Under the pieces are notes generated by a model, which did not search any database, was not told the origin of the DNA, and saw only the letters and a list, made by a program, of their open reading frames with translations. Shown here in pieces: positions 1 to 7,170 of a DNA stretch of 10,540 nucleotides; the first letter of the stretch is position 1, and every line of letters starts with the position of its first letter. The position numbers and the translations under genes were made by a program. This DNA comes from Bryobacteraceae bacterium (GTDB lineage: Bacteria > Acidobacteriota > Terriglobia > Bryobacterales > Bryobacteraceae): assembly GCA_947456995.1 (NCBI GenBank), contig CANGVB010000068.1, positions 1-10,540 on the forward strand. The letters run 5' to 3'.

Positions 1-1
1 C

Positions 2-2332
2 AACCGTGGCTTCGCCCCCGGCACCAGCGGCTACGTTCGTCAAAACTACCTCGTCACCGGCGGCACTGAAGTCACTCCCACCGACAAGTGGTCCGTCAAA
101 GGAGACCAGCTCTTCGGCGACAAGCACCGCCTCAGCTTCCTCTGGAACACTACAGTCTTCCGTCGCAAGCCAGGCCCAGCCGGCCCTCCCGGACTCCCCG
201 AACCCCTCTGGAGCGGTCAGCTCCAGGCCTGGGACACCGAAGCCTATCGCCTCACTCACGACTGGACCATCTCTCCGCGAATGATCAATCACCTCTCCTT
301 CGCCAAGAACACCTTCACCAAAAACAGCTTCTCAGCCAACGTAGACAAGAACTGGAAAGACAAGGTCTGCATCGCCAACGTCGTCGATTGCAATCAGAAC
401 TTTCCCACCATCAACTTCACTGAATTCTCAGCCTGGGGCGGCGCTTCCTACAACGGCACCAATCAACCCGGCTGGGGCCTCAAGGATGACTTCAGCTACA
501 TCCGTGGCTCACACACCTTTAAGTTCGGCTTCGCCTATCAGAATCAAAATGCCGACGGCTTCGGCCAGCAGGACATCGCGGGTCGTGCTGACTTCAACTT
601 CCTCAGCACCTCCATTCCCGGTGCCACAGCCTTCCCCGCCAGCGGCGGTAGCTCCTTCGCTTCCTTCCTGCTCGGTGATGCTTTCCTCGGCCGCACAGAA
701 ACCATCCGCAACGTAACCCAACGCTTCCCCTACTACGGCTTCTACGCCCAGGACGACTTCCGCATCAGCAAGAAGCTCACCATCAACTACGGCATTCGCT
801 ATGACGTCACGATGCCTCCCACCAACCTCAAAGACGAATACTCAGACTTCAATCCAGACCGTCCCAATCCCGGTGCCAATGGCCGGCTCGGCGCTCTCTG
901 GTTCGCTGGCTTCGGCCCTGGTCGCGAAAACACCCGCAGCCTCGTCCCCGGCTGGTATGGCGGCATCGGCCCACGCATCGGCCTCGCCTACACGCTCGAT
1001 TCCAAAACCACCATCCGCTCCGGCTACGGCCGCTCCTTCTCGCGCGTCACCGCCGTCCAGGGTTCCGGCCACTTCGCTGGCTTCATCGGTCAGTATCAGT
1101 TCGAGAACAATTCACAGGGCCTCCAGCCCACCTTCCGGCTCGATCAGGGCTTGCCCGCTTACGCACTTCCGCCCTCGCTCGACCCGGCATTCTCTAATGG
1201 CTTGAATGTCGACTACTGGCAGGGCCAGGAAGCCACCCGCGCTCCTGAGAACTCTTTCTGGACCCTCACCATCCAGCGTCAGGTTTCCTCCAACCTCGTC
1301 ATCGAAGCCGGCTACAACGGCAGCGCTGGCTCGCATCTCCAAACCGGCCTCCTCAACATGAATCAGGTCCCCACCTCGATCTACGACAACCTCGTCTCAC
1401 GCTTCGGCGGCACCCAGGCCCTCAACATCCTGCGCGCCGACATCGCATCCCCTCTCGCCGCCAGCGCTGGCATCTTCGCGCCTTATGCAGCCTTTACCTC
1501 CCAGCGCCTGCGTACAGTCGCCCAGGCACTTCGCCCCTATCCGCAATTCCAGAACATCGTCACCGGCGTTCAGAACGGCGACAAGTCCGGCCACTCCACC
1601 TACCACGCCTTCATCCTCAAAGCCGATCGTCGTATGTCCAATGGCATCACCTTCAATTGGAACTACGTATTCTCGAAGCTCCTCACAGACTCCGACACGT
1701 ACTTTGCCAACGGTGCCGCCGCCATGGATCACTACAACCGCCGTCTCGAAAAATCCATCGGTCAGAACGATCAAACCCACTCCCTCAAGTTCTCAACCAT
1801 CTATGAACTCCCCTTCGGCAAAGGCCGCAAATGGCTCACCGGAGGCTTCCTCAACCAAGCCCTCGGTGGCTGGCGCATAGCCGCAATCCAGACCTATGGA
1901 AGCGGCCTCCCAATCGCCCTGCAACGCAACAATCCACTCCCCATCTTTAACGGCCAGACTCGCCCCGTCGTCGACAGCTACACCGACTGGCGCGCACCCA
2001 TCGCCGGCGACAGCTTCGACCCCAACGTCGACCGCTTCCTCAAGCCAGCCAACCAGTTCCCTGCCCAGCCCGCTGCCGCCTTCGGCAACGTCACCCGCTT
2101 CAACCCCAAGCTCCGCAGCTTCTGGAATCAGTCCGAAAACGTCAGCCTCGCCAAGACCTTCCGCGTTGGTGAGAATCTCCGCATCGACCTCCGCGGCGAA
2201 GCCTTCAACATCTTCAACCGCACCATCTTCGGTACCGGCAGCACTAACTTGAACGCAGGCACCTTCGGCGTCGTTCAAAACCAGGCTAACGATCCCCGCC
2301 AGATGCAGGTTGGCCTCAAGATCTACTGGTAA
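2..2332 (+). CDS. TonB-dependent receptor, Oar-like (3' part; start lies before the window)
   Basis: The frame is open from the left edge, so 776 residues of a larger outer-membrane protein are visible. The sequence is a β-barrel: many short amphipathic strands rich in aromatic, Gly and Asn residues, with typical receptor strands such as YGFYAQDDFRI followed by LTINYGIRYDV (from about 745), GPRIGLAYTL (about 970) and LRIDLRGEAFNIFNRTIFG near the end. It ends in IYW; a terminal aromatic residue is the usual recognition signal for barrel insertion by the Bam machinery. Acidobacterial proteins of this type are usually about 1,100 residues long, with an N-terminal carboxypeptidase-regulatory-like domain and a plug; both would lie upstream of the window. 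They are thought to import large substrates such as glycans or peptides, but the substrate here cannot be told. A close cysteine pair (codons 368-370 and 389-391) may form a loop disulfide. A hairpin follows the stop. The family is clear; the substrate is unknown. Confidence 0.9.
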   Translation, partial: NRGFAPGTSGYVRQNYLVTGGTEVTPTDKWSVKGDQLFGDKHRLSFLWNTTVFRRKPGPAGPPGLPEPLWSGQLQAWDTEAYRLTHDWTISPRMINHLSFAKNTFTKNSFSANVDKNWKDKVCIANVVDCNQNFPTINFTEFSAWGGASYNGTNQPGWGLKDDFSYIRGSHTFKFGFAYQNQNADGFGQQDIAGRADFNFLSTSIPGATAFPASGGSSFASFLLGDAFLGRTETIRNVTQRFPYYGFYAQDDFRISKKLTINYGIRYDVTMPPTNLKDEYSDFNPDRPNPGANGRLGALWFAGFGPGRENTRSLVPGWYGGIGPRIGLAYTLDSKTTIRSGYGRSFSRVTAVQGSGHFAGFIGQYQFENNSQGLQPTFRLDQGLPAYALPPSLDPAFSNGLNVDYWQGQEATRAPENSFWTLTIQRQVSSNLVIEAGYNGSAGSHLQTGLLNMNQVPTSIYDNLVSRFGGTQALNILRADIASPLAASAGIFAPYAAFTSQRLRTVAQALRPYPQFQNIVTGVQNGDKSGHSTYHAFILKADRRMSNGITFNWNYVFSKLLTDSDTYFANGAAAMDHYNRRLEKSIGQNDQTHSLKFSTIYELPFGKGRKWLTGGFLNQALGGWRIAAIQTYGSGLPIALQRNNPLPIFNGQTRPVVDSYTDWRAPIAGDSFDPNVDRFLKPANQFPAQPAAAFGNVTRFNPKLRSFWNQSENVSLAKTFRVGENLRIDLRGEAFNIFNRTIFGTGSTNLNAGTFGVVQNQANDPRQMQVGLKIYW

Positions 2333-2350
2333 CTTGAATTACGATGAATT

Positions 2351-2385
2351 CGCGGCGGTTTCCTAACCTTTTAGAAACCGCCGCG
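2351..2385 (+). terminator. strong GC hairpin after the receptor gene, terminator-like but without a T tract
   Basis: A perfect 12-bp inverted repeat (CGCGGCGGTTTC at 2351-2362 and its complement at 2374-2385) encloses an 11-nt loop. It starts 18 bases after the receptor stop and ends 22 bases before the next start codon. A second, outer 7-bp repeat (GATGAAT at 2343-2349 with ATTCATC at 2393-2399) could extend the structure across an asymmetric bulge. The stem is strong enough for an intrinsic terminator, but the bases after it (TCTACAC) are not a T run. It may instead be a 3'-end stabiliser or attenuating structure between the receptor and the peptidase genes. The hairpin is seen directly; the terminator role is inferred. 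Confidence 0.6.
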
Positions 2386-2407
2386 TCTACACATTCATCC
2401 TAATTCC

Positions 2408-4096
2408 ATGCCGCAGTCCAAAACTCCGCCTACCGCTACGTCAACTCTCCTCAAATCTCTCGAAACAGAGATGGAACGAAACTGGGCTGCCTTTAAAAAG
2501 CTCCCCACCCCGCCTTTCTATCTCGCTTACGAAATAACCCAATTTGAGTCTGCCAATGTAACCGGCAGTTTTGGAACCCTTGTTTCTTCCAGCGGCCCCG
2601 ACAAAACCCGCTATCTCGACATAGATCTCCGCGTCGGCTCCCCCACCCTCGACAATTACCACCCTGTCCGCGGCAGCATGTTTAACATGCTCGATAACTT
2701 CAATCCGGTTACAATCCCGGTCGAAGATGATCCTGCCGCCATCCGCGCCGCTATCTGGTATCAAACAGACCAGCGATACAAGCGCTCCATCGAGCAATGG
2801 ATCGCCATCCAAACCAACGTCAAAGTCAAAGCAGAAAACACCGACAAATCTGGTGACTTCTCCTCCGGCCCAGCCGAATCCTTCGTCGAACCAGTAGTCA
2901 AATTATCCGGCTTCGATCGAAAGCTCTGGGAAGACAAAGTCCGCAAATACACCAAACCCTTCCGCCGCTTCGGAAACATCTACCAGGCCGAAGCTCGCCT
3001 CACAATCTCCATCGAAACCCGCATCTTCGTCAACAGCGAAGGCAGCCGCATCCAGACCTCACAACCCTCCTATCGCCTCTACATAACTGGCTTCGCCAAA
3101 GCCGATGACGGCATGGAACTCCCCAAGGCCGAAACCTGGCACAGCTCCACTCTCGAAGGTCTCCCCAGCGACGAAGTAGTCCTGGCCAAAGTCGATCAGA
3201 TGACCAAAGACTTGATGAAGCTCAAGCTCGCTCCAGTCATCGATCCCTACACCGGCCCCGCCATCCTTTCCCCTCGCGCCACCGGAGTCTTCTTCCACGA
3301 AATCTTCGGCCATCGCATCGAAGGCCAGCGCACCAAGAATGAAGACGACGGCCAGACCTTCAAAGACAAAGTGGGCCAGAAGATCCTCCCGGAATTCCTC
3401 AACGTCTACTCAGACCCCACACTCAAGAAGTACGGCGCCATCGAGCTCGCCGGCTTCTATCGCTTCGACAATCAGGGCATCAAGGCACGCCGCGTCACTG
3501 TCGTAGAAAAAGGCATCTTCAAAAACTACCTGATGTCCCGCACACCCATCGATGGCTTCCCCGCCTCCAACGGCCACGGCCGCCGCCAGGCAGGCTACAA
3601 CGTCGAAGCCCGCCAGTCCAATCTGATCGTAGAATCCACCCAAACAATCACCCGCGAAGAACTCAAGCAAAAGCTGATTGAAGAAGTAAACAAAGCCAAG
3701 CTCCCCTACGGCCTCTTCTTCGACGACGTCCAGGGAGGCTTCACCCTCACCGGCCGGGAAAGCCCAAGCGCCTTCACTGTCAAACCGGTCATGACCTACC
3801 GAATCTACCCCGACGGTCGCGAAGAACTCGTCCGTGGTGCAGACCTCATCGGCACCCCCCTCACCACCTTCGGCAAGATCACTGCCGCAGCCAACGATCC
3901 TTCAGTCTTCAACGGAACCTGTGGTGCCACCTCAGGCGGAGTACCGGTCAGCGCCGGCGGCCCTTCGCTCCTCGTAAGCCAGGTCGAGATCCAGAAGAAA
4001 CCCAAATCTCAAGAACGCTCACCCATCCTGCCACCACCCTTTGACGACCCCAACATCGGCACCTGGCGCGAATTCATCTTCGGAGGCAACCTCTAA
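2408..4096 (+). CDS. TldD/PmbA-family zinc metallopeptidase, catalytic (TldD-like) subunit
   Basis: This 562-residue protein carries the TldD-family zinc site: HEIFGH at residues 297-302 (HExxxH) within GVFFHEIFGHRIEG, and a C-terminal Cys505 in NGTCGATSGGVPVSAGG, matching the third metal ligand of E. coli TldD. TldD works with TldE as a peptidase on unfolded or small peptides (microcin B17 maturation, CcdA turnover). The protein is about 80 residues longer than E. coli TldD, mostly from an extended N-terminal half. ATG 2408 is the first start after an in-frame TAG at 2372-2374, so no upstream signal peptide can be encoded; the N-terminus (MPQSKTPPTATS) is hydrophilic. I see no Shine-Dalgarno motif. 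The stop overlaps the next start (TAATG), implying coupled synthesis with its paralogue. The family call and metal site are solid; the natural substrate is unknown. Confidence 0.92.
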   Translation: MPQSKTPPTATSTLLKSLETEMERNWAAFKKLPTPPFYLAYEITQFESANVTGSFGTLVSSSGPDKTRYLDIDLRVGSPTLDNYHPVRGSMFNMLDNFNPVTIPVEDDPAAIRAAIWYQTDQRYKRSIEQWIAIQTNVKVKAENTDKSGDFSSGPAESFVEPVVKLSGFDRKLWEDKVRKYTKPFRRFGNIYQAEARLTISIETRIFVNSEGSRIQTSQPSYRLYITGFAKADDGMELPKAETWHSSTLEGLPSDEVVLAKVDQMTKDLMKLKLAPVIDPYTGPAILSPRATGVFFHEIFGHRIEGQRTKNEDDGQTFKDKVGQKILPEFLNVYSDPTLKKYGAIELAGFYRFDNQGIKARRVTVVEKGIFKNYLMSRTPIDGFPASNGHGRRQAGYNVEARQSNLIVESTQTITREELKQKLIEEVNKAKLPYGLFFDDVQGGFTLTGRESPSAFTVKPVMTYRIYPDGREELVRGADLIGTPLTTFGKITAAANDPSVFNGTCGATSGGVPVSAGGPSLLVSQVEIQKKPKSQERSPILPPPFDDPNIGTWREFIFGGNL

Positions 4097-4176
4097 TGCG
4101 ACGCAGATCCTTTATCTCCATCCCTGCCGTAGCCGCAGTAATCCCAACTTCACTCCCAGCCGCACTCCCTGAAGAC
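4096..4176 (+). other. predicted twin-arginine (Tat) signal peptide coding segment
   Basis: Residues 1-27 read as a basic n-region (MRRRS), the core motif RR-S-F-I followed by Ser, a proline-containing mildly hydrophobic stretch (ISIPAVAAVIPTSLPAAL), and then the acidic start of the mature domain (PED). Low hydrophobicity and the RRxFφ pattern favour Tat over Sec. There is no clean AxA cleavage site; cleavage after PAA near residue 24 is the best guess. Tat carries folded proteins, which would suit a protein that assembles with a partner before export. This is pattern-based only. Confidence 0.5.
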
Positions 4177-5853
4177 ACGCTTCTCAAGGCCATGCGGGAT
4201 GAGCTCAAACGCTCGCTCAAGAAGCTCCAGCTCGAGAACCTCGAAAAGCCCTATTTCCTCAGCTACCGCATCTCAGAAACACAAACCGTTTCCGCCGCAG
4301 CCTCCTTCGGCGCACTTTCTGCTTCCAACGAATTCCGCCGCCGCGTCCTCGCCACAGAATGCCGCGTCGGCTCCTACGAGATGGACAACACCAACTTCTA
4401 CTCGGCCCGCAACGCCATGTCTGGTGTCATCCGAGTCCAGGCCAACTTCGGCCTCACTCTACCCCTCGACGACGATTACGACGAGATCCGCCGCCAGCTC
4501 TGGCTCTCTACCGACGCCGGCTACAAACAAGCCCTCGACGACCTCGCCAAGAAACGAGCGGCCCTCGAAAACCGCACTCGCACCGGCGCAGCCATCGCCG
4601 ATCTCTCCAAAGAAGAAAAAACCGAAACCGTCGAAGACCAGCCGGCAACCCTCCTCACCAAACAGAAATCCGAAGCTCTCGCCAAACAGCTCTCCGCACT
4701 CTTCCGCGACGCTAAAGGCATCGACAACTCCGGTGTCCGTATCGAATCCACCAGCATTCTCACCCGCTTCGTCTCAAGCGAAGGCACAGAATTCTGGCGC
4801 AACTCCCCCAGCATCATGATCAACTGGTACGCCGAAGCCCAGGCCTCCGACGGCATGCCCATCAGCGACGTCGAAACCCACTACTTCAACTCAGCCAGCG
4901 AAATCCCAGACCTCACTCCCAAGATCCGCGCCTTCCAGAAACGCCTCTTGGACCTCACCGCCGCCAAGACCCTCGCCCGCTACGCCGGCCCCGTACTCTT
5001 CGAAGGCCAGGCCGCCGCAGAGCTCTTCGCCCAGGGCTTCGCCACCGCCCTCCTCGGCACTCCCCGCATCGTCGTTGACGACCAGCGCTTTGAAGGCATC
5101 TTCGGCGCAAACACCGGCGTCTTCTCCGACAAGATCTCCACGCGCGTCCTCCCCAGCCACATGCGCCTCACAGACGACCCCACACGCCCCAATCTCGCCG
5201 GCTCCTACAAAGTCGATGAAGACGGCGTCAAAACCAAGCCCACCGTCGTTGTCCAGGGTGGCATCCTCAAGCGCCTCCTCAACACCAGAGCCCTCGTCCC
5301 CGGCGTCAGTGATTCCACAGCCAATCGCCGCGCAGCAGGCATCGCCCCCTCCAACCTCATCCTCGAATCCACCAAAGCCGTACCCCTCGCTCAACTCAAG
5401 CAGGACCTCCTCCAGATCGTCAAAGACCGTGGCCTCGAATTCGGCGTCATGATCCGCAAGATCGCAAACCCGGCCGATCAGTTCGCCAGACCCCGCGGCC
5501 GCATGGTCATCTTCACCGGCGGTGCCGCAGGCCAGGCGCTCCAGCTATCTCCCGTAATTGAAGCAGTCAAAATCTATCCCGATGGCCGCGAAGAGCTCCT
5601 CCGCAACATCGAAATCTCAGGCTTCAACACAGCCGCATTCCGCGACCTCTCAGGCGTCTCACAAGAGACAACTACCTACACCGCCCAGTTCAGAAACCCA
5701 CGCATGTCCCCGCTCATGGGAGGCATGATCCTCCAAGGCAGAGTCCTCACAACTTACATAGTGCCCTCTCTTCTCTTCGAAGATGTCACGCTCCAGTTGC
5801 CGGCCGGGGAAGTACCTAAACTTCCCTTCATCGCTCACCCCAGCTTCGCCTAG
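4096..5853 (+). CDS. TldD/PmbA-family protein lacking the zinc motif (TldE-like partner), with Tat-like signal
   Basis: This 585-residue protein is a diverged paralogue of the preceding gene product. Both share the N-terminal pattern LLKxxxxE...PYFLSYRIS / PFYLAYEIT, a DDxxxIRxxxW segment, and the core ending in IYPDGREELxR. At the position of HEIFGH it has AQGFAT (residues 312-317, ungapped in GPVLFEG...AELFAQGFATALLG), and the C-terminal cysteine motif is missing, so it should not bind the catalytic zinc. This matches TldE/PmbA, the non-catalytic half of the TldD/TldE heterodimer. The N-terminus MRRRSFISIPAVAAVIP fits a twin-arginine motif (RRSFI) plus a weakly hydrophobic segment. A charged helical insert lies around residues 155-190. 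The start overlaps the upstream stop by one base. An internal ATG at 4192 (Met33) would give a form without the signal. The inactive-partner role is an inference from the lost motif. Confidence 0.87.
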   Translation: MRRRSFISIPAVAAVIPTSLPAALPEDTLLKAMRDELKRSLKKLQLENLEKPYFLSYRISETQTVSAAASFGALSASNEFRRRVLATECRVGSYEMDNTNFYSARNAMSGVIRVQANFGLTLPLDDDYDEIRRQLWLSTDAGYKQALDDLAKKRAALENRTRTGAAIADLSKEEKTETVEDQPATLLTKQKSEALAKQLSALFRDAKGIDNSGVRIESTSILTRFVSSEGTEFWRNSPSIMINWYAEAQASDGMPISDVETHYFNSASEIPDLTPKIRAFQKRLLDLTAAKTLARYAGPVLFEGQAAAELFAQGFATALLGTPRIVVDDQRFEGIFGANTGVFSDKISTRVLPSHMRLTDDPTRPNLAGSYKVDEDGVKTKPTVVVQGGILKRLLNTRALVPGVSDSTANRRAAGIAPSNLILESTKAVPLAQLKQDLLQIVKDRGLEFGVMIRKIANPADQFARPRGRMVIFTGGAAGQALQLSPVIEAVKIYPDGREELLRNIEISGFNTAAFRDLSGVSQETTTYTAQFRNPRMSPLMGGMILQGRVLTTYIVPSLLFEDVTLQLPAGEVPKLPFIAHPSFA

Positions 5854-5904
5854 AACTTTTTGATTCCACTGCAACAAAACTGTGAAAGAATCCAAGCTTA
5901 GACT

Positions 5905-7170
5905 ATGCAACGTCGAGTAATGGCTTTCGTTTTAGCGGGTGGCAAGGGTACCCGTCTTTATCCCTTAACTAAGGAGCGGGCCAAGCCCGCAGTCCCCTTC
6001 GGCGGACGCTATCGCATCTGCGATTTCGTCCTCTCAAACCTGGTCAATTCAGGGATCTATTCGATCTATGTTCTGATCCAGTTCAAGAGTCAATCGCTTC
6101 TACAGCACTTACGTGACGGCTGGGAATTCTCAGGCCTCCTCAAGAACCATTTCTGCATCCCCGTACCTGCCCAGATGCGTTCACCCGGCGAAAGCTGGTA
6201 CCGTGGCACCGCCGACGCCATCTACCAGAACGTAAACCTCATCGAGCAAGCTGAACCCGATGTCATCGCCATCTTCGGCGCAGACCACATCTATCGTATG
6301 AACATCCGCGAGATGATCGAGTTCCACATCGACAAAGGCTCCGACGTCACCATCGCCGCCATCCCGGCCGACAAGAAGTACGCCAGCGAATTCGGCGTCA
6401 TCGAAGCAGCCCCAGGCGGCTCCATCATCGGCTTCCACGAAAAGAACCCCGACGCCCCAACCATGCCCGGCGACCCAGACCGCGTCTACGCCTCCATGGG
6501 CAACTACGTCTTCAGCACCGGCCTCCTCCTAAAGGAACTCTACGCCGACGCTCAGGACGAAAACTCCTCCCACGACTTCGGCCGCGACATCCTGCCCAAG
6601 CTCATCGGCAAGGTCCCCATGTACGCCTACGACTTCCAGCGCAACCACATCCCGGGCGACCCAACCGATCAGGAACCCTACTGGCGCGACGTCGGCACCA
6701 TCGACTCCTACTACGAAGCCTCAATGGACCTCCGCAGCGTCCACCCCAACCTCAACCTCTACAACCGCAACTGGCCGCTCCGCACCGCCGGCTACGAAGA
6801 TCCGCCAGCCAAGTTCACCTTCGACGAAAATCAGGTCCGCGGTTCTGCCGTAGACTCCATCGTCTCCGGTGGCTCCATCATCTCCGGTGGCACCATCCGC
6901 AACTGCATCATCGGTCGTGGCGTAAAGGTACACGGTGGAGCTGAAGTCGACGACTCCATCATCTTCGACAACTGCGAAATCGGTCGTGGTGCCAAGATCA
7001 AGCGTGCCATCCTCGACAAGAACGTCCGCGTCCCCGAAGGTGCCCGCATCGGTTTCGACCCCGAAGCAGACCGCAAGCTCTACAGCGTTACCGAGTCTGG
7101 TCTGGTGGTAGTTGAGGGCCGTCGCTCTCGTGTGGACGTGGCGTCGATGCAGATTGCCAGAAGATACTAA
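5905..7170 (+). CDS. glgC: glucose-1-phosphate adenylyltransferase (ADP-glucose pyrophosphorylase)
   Basis: GlgC makes ADP-glucose and pyrophosphate from ATP and glucose 1-phosphate, the committed step of bacterial glycogen synthesis in the cytoplasm. At 421 residues it has the usual family length. The N-terminal nucleotidyltransferase domain shows GGKGTRLYPLT (residues 12-22) with KPAVPFGGRYR, then WYRGTADA (98-105), DHIYRM (127-132), the sugar-phosphate segment HEKN (178-181, Lys180 matching the FVEKP lysine) and YWRDVGT (259-265). From about residue 290 a left-handed β-helix follows, with hexapeptide turns such as IVSGGS-IISGGT. ATG 5905 is chosen because an in-frame TAG lies at 5899-5901; Met6 (5920) is the only nearby alternative, and neither has a clear ribosome-binding site. 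The gene starts 51 bases after the TldE-like gene. Its last 83 bases lie antisense to the symporter gene, and the final ~20 residues look like a non-conserved tail. Confidence 0.96.
   Translation: MQRRVMAFVLAGGKGTRLYPLTKERAKPAVPFGGRYRICDFVLSNLVNSGIYSIYVLIQFKSQSLLQHLRDGWEFSGLLKNHFCIPVPAQMRSPGESWYRGTADAIYQNVNLIEQAEPDVIAIFGADHIYRMNIREMIEFHIDKGSDVTIAAIPADKKYASEFGVIEAAPGGSIIGFHEKNPDAPTMPGDPDRVYASMGNYVFSTGLLLKELYADAQDENSSHDFGRDILPKLIGKVPMYAYDFQRNHIPGDPTDQEPYWRDVGTIDSYYEASMDLRSVHPNLNLYNRNWPLRTAGYEDPPAKFTFDENQVRGSAVDSIVSGGSIISGGTIRNCIIGRGVKVHGGAEVDDSIIFDNCEIGRGAKIKRAILDKNVRVPEGARIGFDPEADRKLYSVTESGLVVVEGRRSRVDVASMQIARRY
6859..6894 (+). repeat. 18-nt tandem repeat encoding two β-helix hexapeptides in glgC
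   Basis: Two adjacent 18-base units (6859-6876 and 6877-6894) match at 16 of 18 positions and encode IVSGGS and IISGGT (residues 319-330). They form neighbouring rungs of the left-handed β-helix. Such coding repeats are normal in hexapeptide-repeat proteins and probably reflect structure or recent unit duplication, not a separate element. Confidence 0.7.

Noticed and set aside
842..2278. Several leftward frames opposite the receptor gene and opposite the TldD-family genes (for example 4891-5394)
   Set aside because: Acidic Gly/Ala/Glu/Asp-rich translations are what the complement of C-biased codons gives. No motifs are present, and they lie fully inside genuine genes.
2333..2407. Search for a short precursor peptide (RiPP substrate) next to the TldD pair
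   Set aside because: TldD/TldE can mature peptides such as microcin B17, but the adjacent gaps are only 75 and 51 bases and hold a hairpin or nothing; no plausible precursor frame was found.
5860..5888. Possible promoter before glgC (TTGATT, 17-bp spacer, TGAAAG)
   Set aside because: The -10 match is only about half of consensus, and the resulting leader would be very short. It is not distinguishable from chance, and glgC may be read from upstream.
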